DNA from: Pirellulales bacterium
GTDB lineage: Bacteria > Planctomycetota > Planctomycetia > Pirellulales > JAGQOS01
Direction: 5' to 3'
Length of the DNA: 38,450 bases
Assembly: GCA_028289525.1 (NCBI GenBank)
Contig: JANQPJ010000318.1
Span: forward strand, 1-38,450
Positions 23,234 through 33,300 of the stretch are shown here, piece by piece (position 1 is the first letter of the stretch; each line of letters opens with the position of its first letter). The notes under the pieces were generated by a model. It saw only the letters and a program-made list of their open reading frames with translations. It did not search any database and was not told the DNA's origin. A program made the position numbers and the translations under genes.

Positions 23234-24720
23234 ACCAAGATTTCGTCCAGAATGCGACAGGGCAACACGCCGGTCAACTTGGAGTCGAGCCCTTGGATAC
23301 GGAACGAGAGCCGTTTGTGGTTGATGCCCAATAGCTTGAGCATCGTGGCATGCAGGTCGCGGACATGGACCACATCTGAAGCGATGTTGTAGCCAAAATC
23401 GTCCGTCGCTCCATAGGTCACCCCCGGCTTAAAACCGCCACCGGCCAGCGCCATTGTGAAACAACGCGGATGGTGGTCGCGGCCGTCTGGTTTGGCCTGG
23501 CCGCCTTGGGTATACGCAGTGCGGCCAAACTCGCCACCCCAGACAACGATCGTATCTTCCAGCATTCCCTGTTGCTCCAGGTCTTTGATAAGTGCCGCCG
23601 AGGCCTGATCGCAATGGCCTGCTTGTCGGGTAATCTTGGCGTGCAATCCACCATGATGGTCCCAACCGGCGTGAAAGATTTGCACGAAACGTACACCTCG
23701 CTGGGCAAGCCGCCGGGCTAACAGACATTGATAGGCAAACGTGCCTTGCTTCTGAACGTCCGGCCCATACATCTTCAGCACATGTTCCGGCTCGTCAGAG
23801 ATGTCGGTCAAGTCGGGAACCGACGTCTGCATCTGATAGGCCATTTGGAAGGCGTCGATCCGGGCTTCGATTTCTTGGTCGGCCGTTTGCTCCAGCTTGA
23901 TGCGGTTCAAATCGTTTACCGTTTCGATGATTTGCCCACGATCGGCATGGGTAATCCCTTCAGGGTTCGTTAAGAACAAAACCGGGTCGCCAGATGACTG
24001 AAACTGCACGCCCTGGTATTTGCTCGGCAGATAACCCGAATGATAGTAGCGAGAAAGGATCGGCTGCTGCGGCACACCACAGGTCATCACCACATAGGCC
24101 GGCAGATCGGCCGCTTCGCTACCCAGGCCATAGTGCAACCAAGAACCCATCGCCGGTCGGCCAGCGATTTGGCGACCGGTCTGCATAAAATTCATCGCCG
24201 GGTCATGGTTGATCGGGCCAGCTTGCATCGACTTGATGAAGCAGAGCTTGTCGGCCACTCCAGCCATGTGGGGCAGCAAGTCGGAAAACCAAGCACCTGA
24301 TTCACCATGTTGGCTAAATTGATAACGCGAGCCAAAGGCTTTGAACCGCGACTGGTTGCGGGTCATCAAGGTCACTCGTTGATTGCCTAAAATCTCCTTG
24401 GGAACATCTTGGTTTTTGTCTTGTAGTTCGTTCAACACCGGCTTGTAATCGAACAGATCAATGTGGCTGGGGCCGCCTGCCTGAAACAAGTAGATCACCC
24501 GCTTCGCCTTGGGCGCATAATCCAGGCGTCCCAACATGCCGTTGGTGGCCAACGGGTCGTCGGCCGCCGCTGGTCCGGTGGCCGCTTGAGTTTGCTCGCC
24601 ACCTAGCAAGGAGGAGAGGGCCATCATGCCGACGCCGCTTGCGGTACGAGCGAGAAATTCACGACGGCACTGACGAAAAGCGGCGGAATTCGTATCGTGC
24701 GAGTTGGAAAATGGTCGCAT
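23230..24720 (-). CDS. DUF1501 (sulfatase-like fold) protein with Tat signal
   Basis: This 496-residue DUF1501 protein has a twin-arginine signal: RREFLARTASGVGMMALSS at about residues 18-36, followed by a small-residue cleavage region. Landmarks of the family are RVIYLFQAGGPSHIDLFDYK, GNQRVTLMTRNQSRFKAFG, SWLHYGLGSEAADLPAYVV, QCLLARRLAQRGVRFVQIFH with AGWDHHGGL, and IVVWGGEFGRTAYTQGG. The fold is related to alkaline phosphatase/sulfatase, but the function is unproven. It lies 30 bases downstream of the PSCyt1/DUF1553 gene in the same direction, the arrangement seen repeatedly in Planctomycetes and Verrucomicrobia, so the two are probably an operon acting in the periplasm. Confidence 0.95.
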   Translation of the reverse strand: MRPFSNSHDTNSAAFRQCRREFLARTASGVGMMALSSLLGGEQTQAATGPAAADDPLATNGMLGRLDYAPKAKRVIYLFQAGGPSHIDLFDYKPVLNELQDKNQDVPKEILGNQRVTLMTRNQSRFKAFGSRYQFSQHGESGAWFSDLLPHMAGVADKLCFIKSMQAGPINHDPAMNFMQTGRQIAGRPAMGSWLHYGLGSEAADLPAYVVMTCGVPQQPILSRYYHSGYLPSKYQGVQFQSSGDPVLFLTNPEGITHADRGQIIETVNDLNRIKLEQTADQEIEARIDAFQMAYQMQTSVPDLTDISDEPEHVLKMYGPDVQKQGTFAYQCLLARRLAQRGVRFVQIFHAGWDHHGGLHAKITRQAGHCDQASAALIKDLEQQGMLEDTIVVWGGEFGRTAYTQGGQAKPDGRDHHPRCFTMALAGGGFKPGVTYGATDDFGYNIASDVVHVRDLHATMLKLLGINHKRLSFRIQGLDSKLTGVLPCRILDEILV

Positions 24721-24750
24721 GGTATGTGGACTCCCATTACGGGGTAAAAA

Positions 24751-27700
24751 TTATTCGCGAGTAATCGTTTCGTCGAGATTGAGAATTGCCGTGCATAAAC
24801 TAGTCCAGACAGCGTGTTGCACCGGGTCGAGCTTGGCCGGTCGTGCGAATCGCCCTGCCTTGGCTAACGCCTGGGCAGCTTGAGGATCGGCTTCATAGCG
24901 AGCCAAGCGCTTCTCGAGCGAAGTGCGCAAAATGTTCAACTCGCGCTCGGCCGGCGGACGGGCTAGAGCCAACCGGAAGGCATGCTTGATCCGCGCGTCG
25001 GTGTCGGCCGACGATTCGCGAATGACCCGTTGGGCCATCACCCGAGCGGCCTCGACAAACTGCGGATCGTTCAACGAAGCGAGTGCCTGGAGCGGCGAAT
25101 TGGTGCGAGGACGAATCACAGTGCATTCTGACCGATCAGGGGCGTCAAAAATGATAAACGTCGGATAAGGCGTCGTACGCCGCCAGAAAGTGTACAGGCC
25201 CCGGCGGTAAAGGTTCTCTCCGCCAGAGACGTTCCACGGCCAACGCGACTTCATGCCTCCGGGCGCTTTGCCCAAATAATAGCCGTCAGGCTGATATGGA
25301 AACACCGGCGGGCCACCGATCTGGTACGACAACATGCCGGCAATCGACAAAGCATTGTCGCGAATCACCTCAGCCTGTAGACGCACGCGAGGCGATTTCC
25401 AAAGCAGTTCGTTGTCCGGATCGTGGTCGGCATAGCTGGTGCTGGCGATCGACGATTGGCGATACGTGGCCGAAGTGACAATTGTCTTGAACACATGTTT
25501 CACATCCCAGCCAGACCCGACAAATTCGGTCGCCAGCCAATCGAGCAACTGCGGATGTGAAGGGAAGCGTCCTTGACTGCCAAAATCGCCGACGGTTCGC
25601 ACAATCCCTTCACCAAAGAGCTGAGCCCAAAACCGATTGACCTGCACTCGAGCCACCAGCGGATTGCCGGGGTTCGATAACCAATGGGCCAGGCCCAAAC
25701 GATTGCGCGGCTGATCGGCAGGCAGGTGAGGGAAGACGGCCGGCACCTCGGGTTCAACCTGTTCGCCAAGCTGTTGGAAGTCGCCTCGAATCAACACGTG
25801 AGTAGGGCGAGGTTTTTTCAGCTCAACGCTCACCAACTGGAACGGTATCTGTCGGCGAACCTTGGCGATCTTGTCGCGCAACGAAGTGATCCGTTGATTC
25901 AGCGGATCGAAAATTTCGCGCGACGGCCCATACACATAACGCAGGTAATGGTCTTGAACGGCCTTCTTCTCGACCGGTGCCCGATCGTCTTCGGCCACCT
26001 TCAGGGCGACACGAACCGGCTCAGGCAGCGACTTGTCGGCCTTGGCCACCTGCTCCCAAGCGGCTTGCGAAACTTCGGTGTTGACCGAAGCAGCTGACTG
26101 CCAGGTGCGCACACCGGCCGTATCGTAGTAGACCGTGCCGTCGCGTTGCGTGAAAGCCCAGCCGTTGAGCTTTGCGTTGTCGGCCAGGCCAACCTTTTCG
26201 ATCGGCACCTCGAGACGTACCCAACTGCCAACAGCCGGCAACGGCCCAGCGTGGTAGTTGGCCCCGCCAGGACGATTTGCGCCATGCGTGACATTCGGTT
26301 TACCCCAACTCACTCGGTGCTCCCAGTTGCCATCGTTGAACTGTAACTGGACTGCTTGGGGTGGGTCGGCCGGATCGAGATAGACATAGGCAAAGAGTAC
26401 ATCGCTGGTTCGAACAGTCAGGCCAGGCGCGGCTCCGGTGAAGTAATGTTGGTTTAAGCCGGATGCCGAACGACGCATGCTCCGTAGACCGCCGTGGACC
26501 TGATGCCCGGCGCCACCGACCCAATGCCAGTTTGGGTTTTGACCATTGCCATTGAGCTTAGCCTGTGACGGCACATCGTCGTCAATCCAAACCACATCTT
26601 GCGGCCCTTGGGGAAGGCTTGAAACGATTCCTAACTGGTCCCAGTAGGCGGTGCCGTTGTATTGGGTCACGGCCCAACCGTGTACCTGCATGCCAGGCAT
26701 CAAGCCGACCTCGGCGGCCGGAACTTCGAGCCGAACCCACTCGCCGGTGGCCGGCAGATCGCCTAGCCGCTTACGCTCGGTTGTATTGTCGCGGCCAAAG
26801 GCAATGCGGTTCTGACCCCAATACGCACGATGACGCCAGCCTGCGCTTTCGCCGGTGCCGTTGAACTGGACCATGATTTCGTCCGGCGTGTCGTTCGGGT
26901 CAAGATAGACGTGAGCGACCAGTACATCGCCTTCGGCAACCGTTAGCCGTTGAGGCGTATCGCCGAAATAATATTGCTGCGTTCCGCGAGCAACTCGACG
27001 GAGCGACCGCTTTCCAGAGAAGACAGGCCCCTCGCTCGCATCGATCCAGTCGAGCGTTCCTCCCTGGCCTTGGGCGCCGGCCGGCAACGCGTCATCAATC
27101 CAGACAAACGCTTGCGGCGTCTCTAAACGAACCGACGGCAGGTCGGGCTCAGAATAGCTGATTTCTTCGAGTTTATCGCTGATCTGGGCTTCTACCCTAG
27201 CGATCTCGGTACTGGCCGCGTCGATTTGCTTGGTCTGCTCAGGCTGGGGCACCGCGATTGTTGGCTCGTACCGTTTGTTGTGTCCCTGAGCCCCAGGCTC
27301 GTCGAGACTGTTGAAGAACGCAAACAGTTGGTAGTACTCTTTTTGCGTAATCGGATCGTACTTGTGGCTATGACATTCGGCACAGCCCAACGTCAAGCCG
27401 AGCCACACCTGACCTAGTGTGTTCGTACGATCGACCGCATAGCGAGCCCGGAATTCCTGAGGGTCGGCTCCCCCTTCCTCGTTGAAACGCGTGTTCCGAT
27501 TGAACCCCGAGGCAACCCGTTGCTGGATCGTGGCGTCTGGAATCAGGTCGCCGGCCAACTGTTCGATCGTAAACTGATCGAATGGCATGTTTTGGTTGTA
27601 CGCGTTAATCACCCAATCTCGCCACAGCCAGACCTGCCGGGTAGAGTCGTAGTGATAACCGTTCGTATCGCCATAGCGGGCCAGATCCATCCACAACACG

Positions 27701-28395
27701 GCCATCCGCTCGCCAAAATGCTTGCTTGCCAGCATCCGGTCGACGAGCCTTTCGTAAGCGTCAGGCGAACGGTCTTGGACAAACTGATCGACTTCTTCCA
27801 GCGTGGGTGGCAAGCCGCGCAAGTCGAGTGACAGCCGGCGAATCAGCGTCGGACGATCGGCTTCCACAGCCGGCGTCATTCCGTTGGCCTCCAACCGCGC
27901 CAACACAAAATGGTCGATCGGATTTTGGGGCCAGGCTTGTTGCTTAACTGCCGGAGGATCAGCCCGCTTTGGAACCACCATCGACCAATGCTCTTCGTAC
28001 TTCGCCCCTGAAGCGATCCAACGACGCAGTACTTCGATTTGCTCCGGCGTAATCTTTTTCTCAGACTCGGCCGGCGGCATCCGTTCGTGAGGATCATCCG
28101 ACAACAGTCGTTCGAACACCAGACTCTCTTCCGGATGGCCTGGCACAATCGCCGGATCGCCATCGCGGTCGGCGGTGGCCTCCTCAGCCACATCGAGACG
28201 CAAGCCGGCCTCGCGCGATGCTTCACTCGGTCCATGGCAATGGAAGCAAGCTTCGGAAAGGATCGGCCGCACATCGCGCCCAAAGTCTGGCGGCTGATCA
28301 CCAGCCGGCTCGGCGCCGGCCAACAACGGCGACATGCCACAGATCAATACAAACAAGACCATTCGGAAACGAATGAATGGAGGATTGCAGAGCAT
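24751..28395 (-). CDS. PSCyt1-DUF1549-DUF1553 cytochrome-like protein with two inserted repeat domains
   Basis: The 1214-residue exported protein has a signal peptide (about residues 10-28). A cytochrome-c-like PSCyt1 domain with haem motif CFHCH (Cys50, Cys53, His54) spans about 38-135. The DUF1549 domain (about 155-370) includes a second CAECH (338-342) in the GCAECHSHKYDPI block. The DUF1553 domain (about 890-1190) includes QVNRFWAQLFGEGIV and TYRQSS. Between DUF1549 and DUF1553 are two tandem copies of a domain of about 165 residues (429-593 and 600-766), each with VWIDD, SLRR or SMRR, YVYLDP-type strands, EWVRLEVP or SWVRLEVP, and a GWA.TQ.nGT.Y end. The whole may be a periplasmic haem protein working with the DUF1501 protein. 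AGAGGAA precedes ATG 28395. Confidence 0.94.
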   Translation of the reverse strand: MLCNPPFIRFRMVLFVLICGMSPLLAGAEPAGDQPPDFGRDVRPILSEACFHCHGPSEASREAGLRLDVAEEATADRDGDPAIVPGHPEESLVFERLLSDDPHERMPPAESEKKITPEQIEVLRRWIASGAKYEEHWSMVVPKRADPPAVKQQAWPQNPIDHFVLARLEANGMTPAVEADRPTLIRRLSLDLRGLPPTLEEVDQFVQDRSPDAYERLVDRMLASKHFGERMAVLWMDLARYGDTNGYHYDSTRQVWLWRDWVINAYNQNMPFDQFTIEQLAGDLIPDATIQQRVASGFNRNTRFNEEGGADPQEFRARYAVDRTNTLGQVWLGLTLGCAECHSHKYDPITQKEYYQLFAFFNSLDEPGAQGHNKRYEPTIAVPQPEQTKQIDAASTEIARVEAQISDKLEEISYSEPDLPSVRLETPQAFVWIDDALPAGAQGQGGTLDWIDASEGPVFSGKRSLRRVARGTQQYYFGDTPQRLTVAEGDVLVAHVYLDPNDTPDEIMVQFNGTGESAGWRHRAYWGQNRIAFGRDNTTERKRLGDLPATGEWVRLEVPAAEVGLMPGMQVHGWAVTQYNGTAYWDQLGIVSSLPQGPQDVVWIDDDVPSQAKLNGNGQNPNWHWVGGAGHQVHGGLRSMRRSASGLNQHYFTGAAPGLTVRTSDVLFAYVYLDPADPPQAVQLQFNDGNWEHRVSWGKPNVTHGANRPGGANYHAGPLPAVGSWVRLEVPIEKVGLADNAKLNGWAFTQRDGTVYYDTAGVRTWQSAASVNTEVSQAAWEQVAKADKSLPEPVRVALKVAEDDRAPVEKKAVQDHYLRYVYGPSREIFDPLNQRITSLRDKIAKVRRQIPFQLVSVELKKPRPTHVLIRGDFQQLGEQVEPEVPAVFPHLPADQPRNRLGLAHWLSNPGNPLVARVQVNRFWAQLFGEGIVRTVGDFGSQGRFPSHPQLLDWLATEFVGSGWDVKHVFKTIVTSATYRQSSIASTSYADHDPDNELLWKSPRVRLQAEVIRDNALSIAGMLSYQIGGPPVFPYQPDGYYLGKAPGGMKSRWPWNVSGGENLYRRGLYTFWRRTTPYPTFIIFDAPDRSECTVIRPRTNSPLQALASLNDPQFVEAARVMAQRVIRESSADTDARIKHAFRLALARPPAERELNILRTSLEKRLARYEADPQAAQALAKAGRFARPAKLDPVQHAVWTSLCTAILNLDETITRE

Positions 28396-28655
28396 GACAA
28401 TCGTTCCTCTTCATATTTTTTAAAAGACGTTTCGTTGGATGACGACGTAACAATCACATCCGTCAACGAGAAACTGATCGAAATTGATCTGACGATTTAC
28501 CAGCAGCAAGCGGCGAGCAATCATTGAAATGTGCTACAGGTGGGAATGCGGCTTCAAGTTTAACCGAAATCTATCGGATGATCAAATTATTTTTTCTCGC
28601 CGAGGGTGCGGTAACGGATTGTGGTCGTTTCAGCCCGTGTCATAGAATTCTCTCG

Positions 28656-28678
28656 TTCCCAAGCTCTGCTTGGGAACC
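28656..28678. repeat. GTTCCCAAGC/GCTTGGGAAC perfect hairpin
   Basis: Two 10-bp perfect arms are separated by TCT and preceded by CTCTC. It resembles the widespread GTTCCCACGCTCTGCGTGGGAAC-type palindromes that I recall from many genomes; here the stem is altered on both arms while pairing is kept. Confidence 0.7.
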
Positions 28679-28865
28679 AGTTTACCGCCAGTGTGCCCCC
28701 CAAAAGAAACCACACGAGAAAGCCGCCACCAAAAATTACTGCGCCCCTCGCCGAAAAAATGTGGCCAACACACAAGTGTGCAACCCCACTGTGACATCAT
28801 GCCACACGTGTTCCCTCCCTAAATTCAAATGTCAGTCGGTCTAAATTTCGCGTATTGATCAGCAG

Positions 28866-28891
28866 CAGCGGTCGATGCCCGCTCGCGAAAC
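28866..28891 (+). repeat. REP palindrome, slightly degenerate
   Basis: CAGCGGTCGATGCCCGCT followed by CGCGAAAC. One stem pair is lost compared with the copies at 16111 and 35472. The downstream flank (CTTGAAAAACAG) also matches the 16111 copy. Confidence 0.8.
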
Positions 28892-28957
28892 ACTTGTTTT
28901 TACATTTCGCTTGAAAAACAGTGATTTCCGGATTCTCGTTTTTGGAACGACCGAATG

Positions 28958-30127
28958 TCATCGTCTACGAGATTTTGTCTCAAAATCGCTTGCTGCCTGA
29001 AGCCAGGCCTGCTCCAAACTTTCTAGCCTGATCGTTAACCGGCGTGGGTTGTCTCCATGCCGGTCGACTACTTCCAGGGTAACGACTTCACCAGGCGACT
29101 GGCTGCGGACGAGTTGCATGAAGGAATCAACTCGATCATACGCTTGGCCATTGGTCTTGAGAATAATATCCCATTCACGAAGACCGGCCTTGGCCGCTGG
29201 GCCCTGGCCTTGCAGCTGACGAACGACCAGCCCTGTTTTCACTTTTGCTGCGCGTAGAAACGCGGGATCTTGTCCCCACATCTCTTCGACCGCGGTGCCC
29301 AAGGTTGCTGTATTGGCCGATTGTTTCGTTTCGACAAGACGGCGCAGACTGGCCAACGGCGCCACGACCGCCAAGCCGATCGGTGCCCGACCATTGTTGA
29401 TCAGTGACGACTGAATGCCGATGAGTTCACCCTGCGCGTTAACCCATGGTCCTCCAGAAGTTCCCACAGGCGAATCACCATTGATGTGAATCGCGCGGAT
29501 CATATGATGGTTGCAAAACTCAAACGTGGCGCTATCGCGGGCAACCGTGCCACGCATCATGACTTGATGGCGAAACATCGGCGCGCCAAATAAAAACACC
29601 GGTTCGCCGGCCGGCGGGCTCTTTTCGGCGAGTGCTAATGGTGCCGCCTGATGAGCGGCCGGTTCATAGCGCAATAGCACCACGTCGTGGCCACGGTCGA
29701 GCGCCACCAGGTGAGCCTGAACTCTACGAGAGTCGGCCAGACGAATTTCAACCTGACGTCGTGGCTTGCCCAACACATGGGCTGCCGTGAGCACATACGT
29801 TCCATCATCGACCAAAGTGCCTGAGCCGGCCAAACGACCGTCAACAAGCACTTCGACGCCGGCAGCTTTCAAAGTTTGATAAAGCTCTTGGGTCGCGGGC
29901 GCCGATGGCGGCTGGGCACTTGAGCAAACAGGCATCATCACAGCAGTCAACCAGACCGAGAGCAGCATAGCCGCTCGCCACTCGCGCCAGGTGCGCCGAA
30001 GTGGTCGAGACCTCGTCTTGGATGGATGTATTGAAATCAAAGAAATCCATTCAACCAGAGTGAGCGAACCTGATATGCTGAAGTGAAACACCTTTATACA
30101 AATCATCAAGATTTGCTTGAACACCAT
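28958..30127 (-). CDS. HtrA/DegP-like serine protease with PDZ domain
   Basis: Numbering is from the first ATG (30127). A trypsin-like domain carries the triad His117 (VLTAAHVLG), Asp148 (RGHDVVLLR) and Ser224 (VGTSGGPW). A PDZ domain (about 285-375) contains GLVVRQLQGQGPAAKAGLRE and GDNPRRLTIRLES. It is predicted to be an envelope protease or chaperone. The start is uncertain: the first 53 residues are not signal-like, whereas Met54 (at 29968) begins a good signal peptide, MLLSVWLTAVMMPVCSSAQ, with a basic stretch before it. A TTG at about residue 30 is another choice that would keep the basic region. The gene appears to stand alone: 562 bases separate it from the next gene downstream and 199 bases from the one upstream. 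Confidence 0.9.
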   Translation of the reverse strand: MVFKQILMICIKVFHFSISGSLTLVEWISLISIHPSKTRSRPLRRTWREWRAAMLLSVWLTAVMMPVCSSAQPPSAPATQELYQTLKAAGVEVLVDGRLAGSGTLVDDGTYVLTAAHVLGKPRRQVEIRLADSRRVQAHLVALDRGHDVVLLRYEPAAHQAAPLALAEKSPPAGEPVFLFGAPMFRHQVMMRGTVARDSATFEFCNHHMIRAIHINGDSPVGTSGGPWVNAQGELIGIQSSLINNGRAPIGLAVVAPLASLRRLVETKQSANTATLGTAVEEMWGQDPAFLRAAKVKTGLVVRQLQGQGPAAKAGLREWDIILKTNGQAYDRVDSFMQLVRSQSPGEVVTLEVVDRHGDNPRRLTIRLESLEQAWLQAASDFETKSRRR

Positions 30128-30207
30128 TGTTCTCTAGTCTAAACCTGGATGCAAGCTGGCAATCATCATGCTTCAGGAGAACTGCCGAGACATCTATTTC
30201 GGAAAAA

Positions 30208-30226
30208 CAGCGGACGGTGGCCGGTG
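30208..30226 (+). repeat. Degenerate REP remnant
   Basis: ACAGCGGACGGTGGCCGGT, preceded by GGAAAA, resembles the REP family, but the stem pairs poorly and the CGCGAAAC tail is missing. It lies between the HtrA-like gene and the giant surface protein gene. Confidence 0.4.
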
Positions 30227-30326
30227 TTTTTCGACTTATCATGCTCTGCGGATGGGCGGTATACACTCGGTGGGGCGAGAAATGTGTGAACCCCAAGTTC
30301 GCCCCATGGCGAGATCAAGTTTCGAC

Positions 30327-33300
30327 TCAAAGGTAGGTCACTTGCAGTCGCGGCCGGTCGCCGGTCGACGAGGCTTCGTTCGAGCTAATAGCCAGCCCAT
30401 CGCCTCCTTCGTCGTAGTCTTGCAAGATTACACCATGGTTGGCGGCTGGGTTGTCTACCCAGGCTTGGACCATTGCGATGCCTACGGCGTTCAGTTCAAT
30501 GGTGACTGAACCGGTCGAATCTTGATCAATTGAACCGATGGGCGTGGTTGTCCGATCAGTCGTGCCCTGGGCTCCAGGTGTTTGCCAACCGGCGCCGCTA
30601 GTCGCGTCGTTCCAGGTGGCGTCATCCTCTGACCAAGCCCGCAGCAGTTGATAAAGCTCATACTCAACCGTCGAGCCGTTCACCACCTCGAGTGTAATCG
30701 AGGCTTCGGTCACCTGACGTCCGGCGGGAATCGAGCTGATGTCCCAACGAAAGAGCCCGGCGCGGTCGGGGCCGCCATCCGATTTGATCAACGACGCGGA
30801 ACCAAAATTCTCATCTTCAAACTCGGTCTCGAGCCGGGTGTCGCTGGCGCCGAAGTAACCATTCACGCCTTGCTGGAAGTCGACCGTAGTCGGCACAGGC
30901 GTGTTGTCGACGATGATGGTCACATCGTCACTGACCACGTGCTCTCCGTCATCGGCGGTTAGCCGTAGGACATAAGTTCCCTCGGCCGAAAAAGTTGCCA
31001 AAGTGTCGATTGCCGCCGCATTGGCAAACGCGACCGTACCGGGACCAGAGACTTGGGTCCAGCTGGTCGTGACCGCCCCTGGCGGGCTAGGCAGACCATC
31101 GTCGGTGACCGTTGCGTTTAAGAATACTGGCTCCGAGGTGGAAGTCGTTTGGTTCAATCCGGCGTTGACTTGAGGCGCTTGGTTAACGACCGGACCGCCA
31201 GCCGTATAGGTCACTTGCAGCCGTGGGCGTTCCGACACCGCCGAAGCTTCGCGGGAGTAAAACGCCAGCCCGTCTCCTCCCTCGATATAGTCTTGGAGAA
31301 TGACGCCAAAATTTGAAGCTGGATTGTTCACCCAACGTTGAACAGCGGCCAGGCCGGCAGCGTTCAACTCCACCGTGAACTGGCCGGTGGAAGAACTTTC
31401 GATCACTCCCAAGGCGGTCGAGGCACGATCGGACGAGCCTTGGGCGCCAGCAGTCTCCCAGGCATCGCCTTGAGCAGCCTGATTCCAGTTCACTTGGTTT
31501 TCATCCCAGTCGCGCAACAACTCGTAAAACTCGTAAGCCACGCGTGACCGGTTGATAACTTGTAGTGTGATCGAAGCTTCGGTAATCACACTCCCGGCCG
31601 GAATGGTACTGGTATCCCACTTGAACAAGGAAGACCGATCGGGATTGCCGTCGCTTCTGAGCACCGTCGCCGAACCATAGTTGGTGCCAGGCGCTTCCGA
31701 TTCGAGACGTGCATCAATGGCACCCGAGTAACCATTTGCGCCTTGCTGGAAATTGACCGTGATCGGCGCCGAGCCGTCTTGGACCGTGACAGACACTTCA
31801 TCACTGGCCATCAACTCTCCGTCGTTGGCTGTCAGCCTGAGGACGTAGTTGCCTGGCGCGCTAAACGTGGCGGTCGCGTCGACAACACTCGCGTTGGCAA
31901 AATTCACCGTGCCTGGGCCGCTGACCCTCGACCATCGGGTGGTCACGTTGGCCGGTTCAGGCAGACCATCGTCGGTCACCGTGCCGTTGAGCGCAACGGG
32001 GTCGCCGAGGAAAACCGACTGATCCGTTCCGGCGTTCACTGTCGGCGGGCGGTTGGGAATGGAGCCATCGGTGAAGTAGGTAAGTTCTAGTTGAGGACGA
32101 TCGTTCACATTCGACACTTCGCGCGAGCTGACCACCAGGCCGTTGCTGCCTTCGAAGTAGTCTTGCAGAATGAAGCCGTAGTTCGACGCCGGGTTGTCGA
32201 TCCAGGATTGGACGACCGCCAGGCCAGCGGCGTTGAGGTCAATCGTATGGTGCCCAAGCGAAGTGGCTCGGAGTTGGCCCAGGATGTCATTCCCTCGATC
32301 GGAGCTACCTTGCACGCCAGCGGTTTGCCAGGCGGCGCCATCAATGGCCTCGTTCCAAGTGACGGTTCCCTCGTCCCAGGCTCGCAACAACTGATACAGG
32401 TCGTAGGTCACCCCGGAAGAATTTGTCACGTCGAACGTGATTGAAGCGCCCGTCACAAAACTACCGGCTGGAATCGAACTGATGTCCCACTGAAACAATC
32501 CGGCCCGATCTGGGTTGCCGTCGATTTTAATGAGTGAGTTCGATCCATAGTTCGTGTCCGCAGAACTCGCTTCGATGCGTGCGTCGATCGCACCGGTGTA
32601 GCCATCGACTCCGTGACGGAAAGCAACCGTCACTTCGCCCGAGTTGTCGGTCACCGTGACTGTCACGTCATCTTGTTGCGACAACTCACCGTCGTGGGCC
32701 GTCAATCGCAAGACGTAGGTGCCTGGCTCAGTGAAGGTGGCAGTCGTGTCAATCGCCGTGGAGTTGGCAAACGTGACCGAACCAGGCCCACTTTGCTTGG
32801 TCCAAGTTGTGGTAACGCTGGCTGGCGGATTCGGCAAGCCATCGTCGGTCACCGTCCCGTCGAGAGCAACTATTTCGGACAGCAAAACGGTTTGATCTGC
32901 CCCGGCTTGAACGACTGGAGCTTCATTTTCAATGACTGGCTCGTCTTCGAGTACGACGACGGTTACCGTGTCGCTGTTTGAAAGTTCGCTATCGCTGGCC
33001 CCTAGACGTAGAACATAGGTGCCCGGCAGGCTAAACGTTGCTCCAGTGGCCAAGGCCCCGGCGTTGCCAAAGCTAACGGTGCCGGGCCCACTCACTTTGG
33101 ACCATTGAGTCGTGAGGTTGGCTGGCGGATTCGGCAGTCCGTCGTCAATTGCCGTGCCGTTTAGCGATGCCGTTTGCGAGAGCGTGATGGTTTGGTTCGC
33201 ACCAGCATTGACCACCGGTGGTTGATTCACGACGACTCCACCAGCGGAAAATTCAATGCTCAAACGTGGTCGGTTCGAGATGTCGGAAATTTCGCGCGAT

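Larger units (their letters stand above)
28396..28957. other. Intergenic region with two REP-like elements
   Basis: These 562 bases lie between the PSCyt1-type gene, which starts here, and the end of the HtrA-like gene. I find no supported coding frame. They contain the hairpin at 28656-28678 and a REP at 28866-28891. The promoter of the PSCyt1/DUF1501 pair should be in the first part, near 28400-28550, but no clear box pair stands out. Confidence 0.45.
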
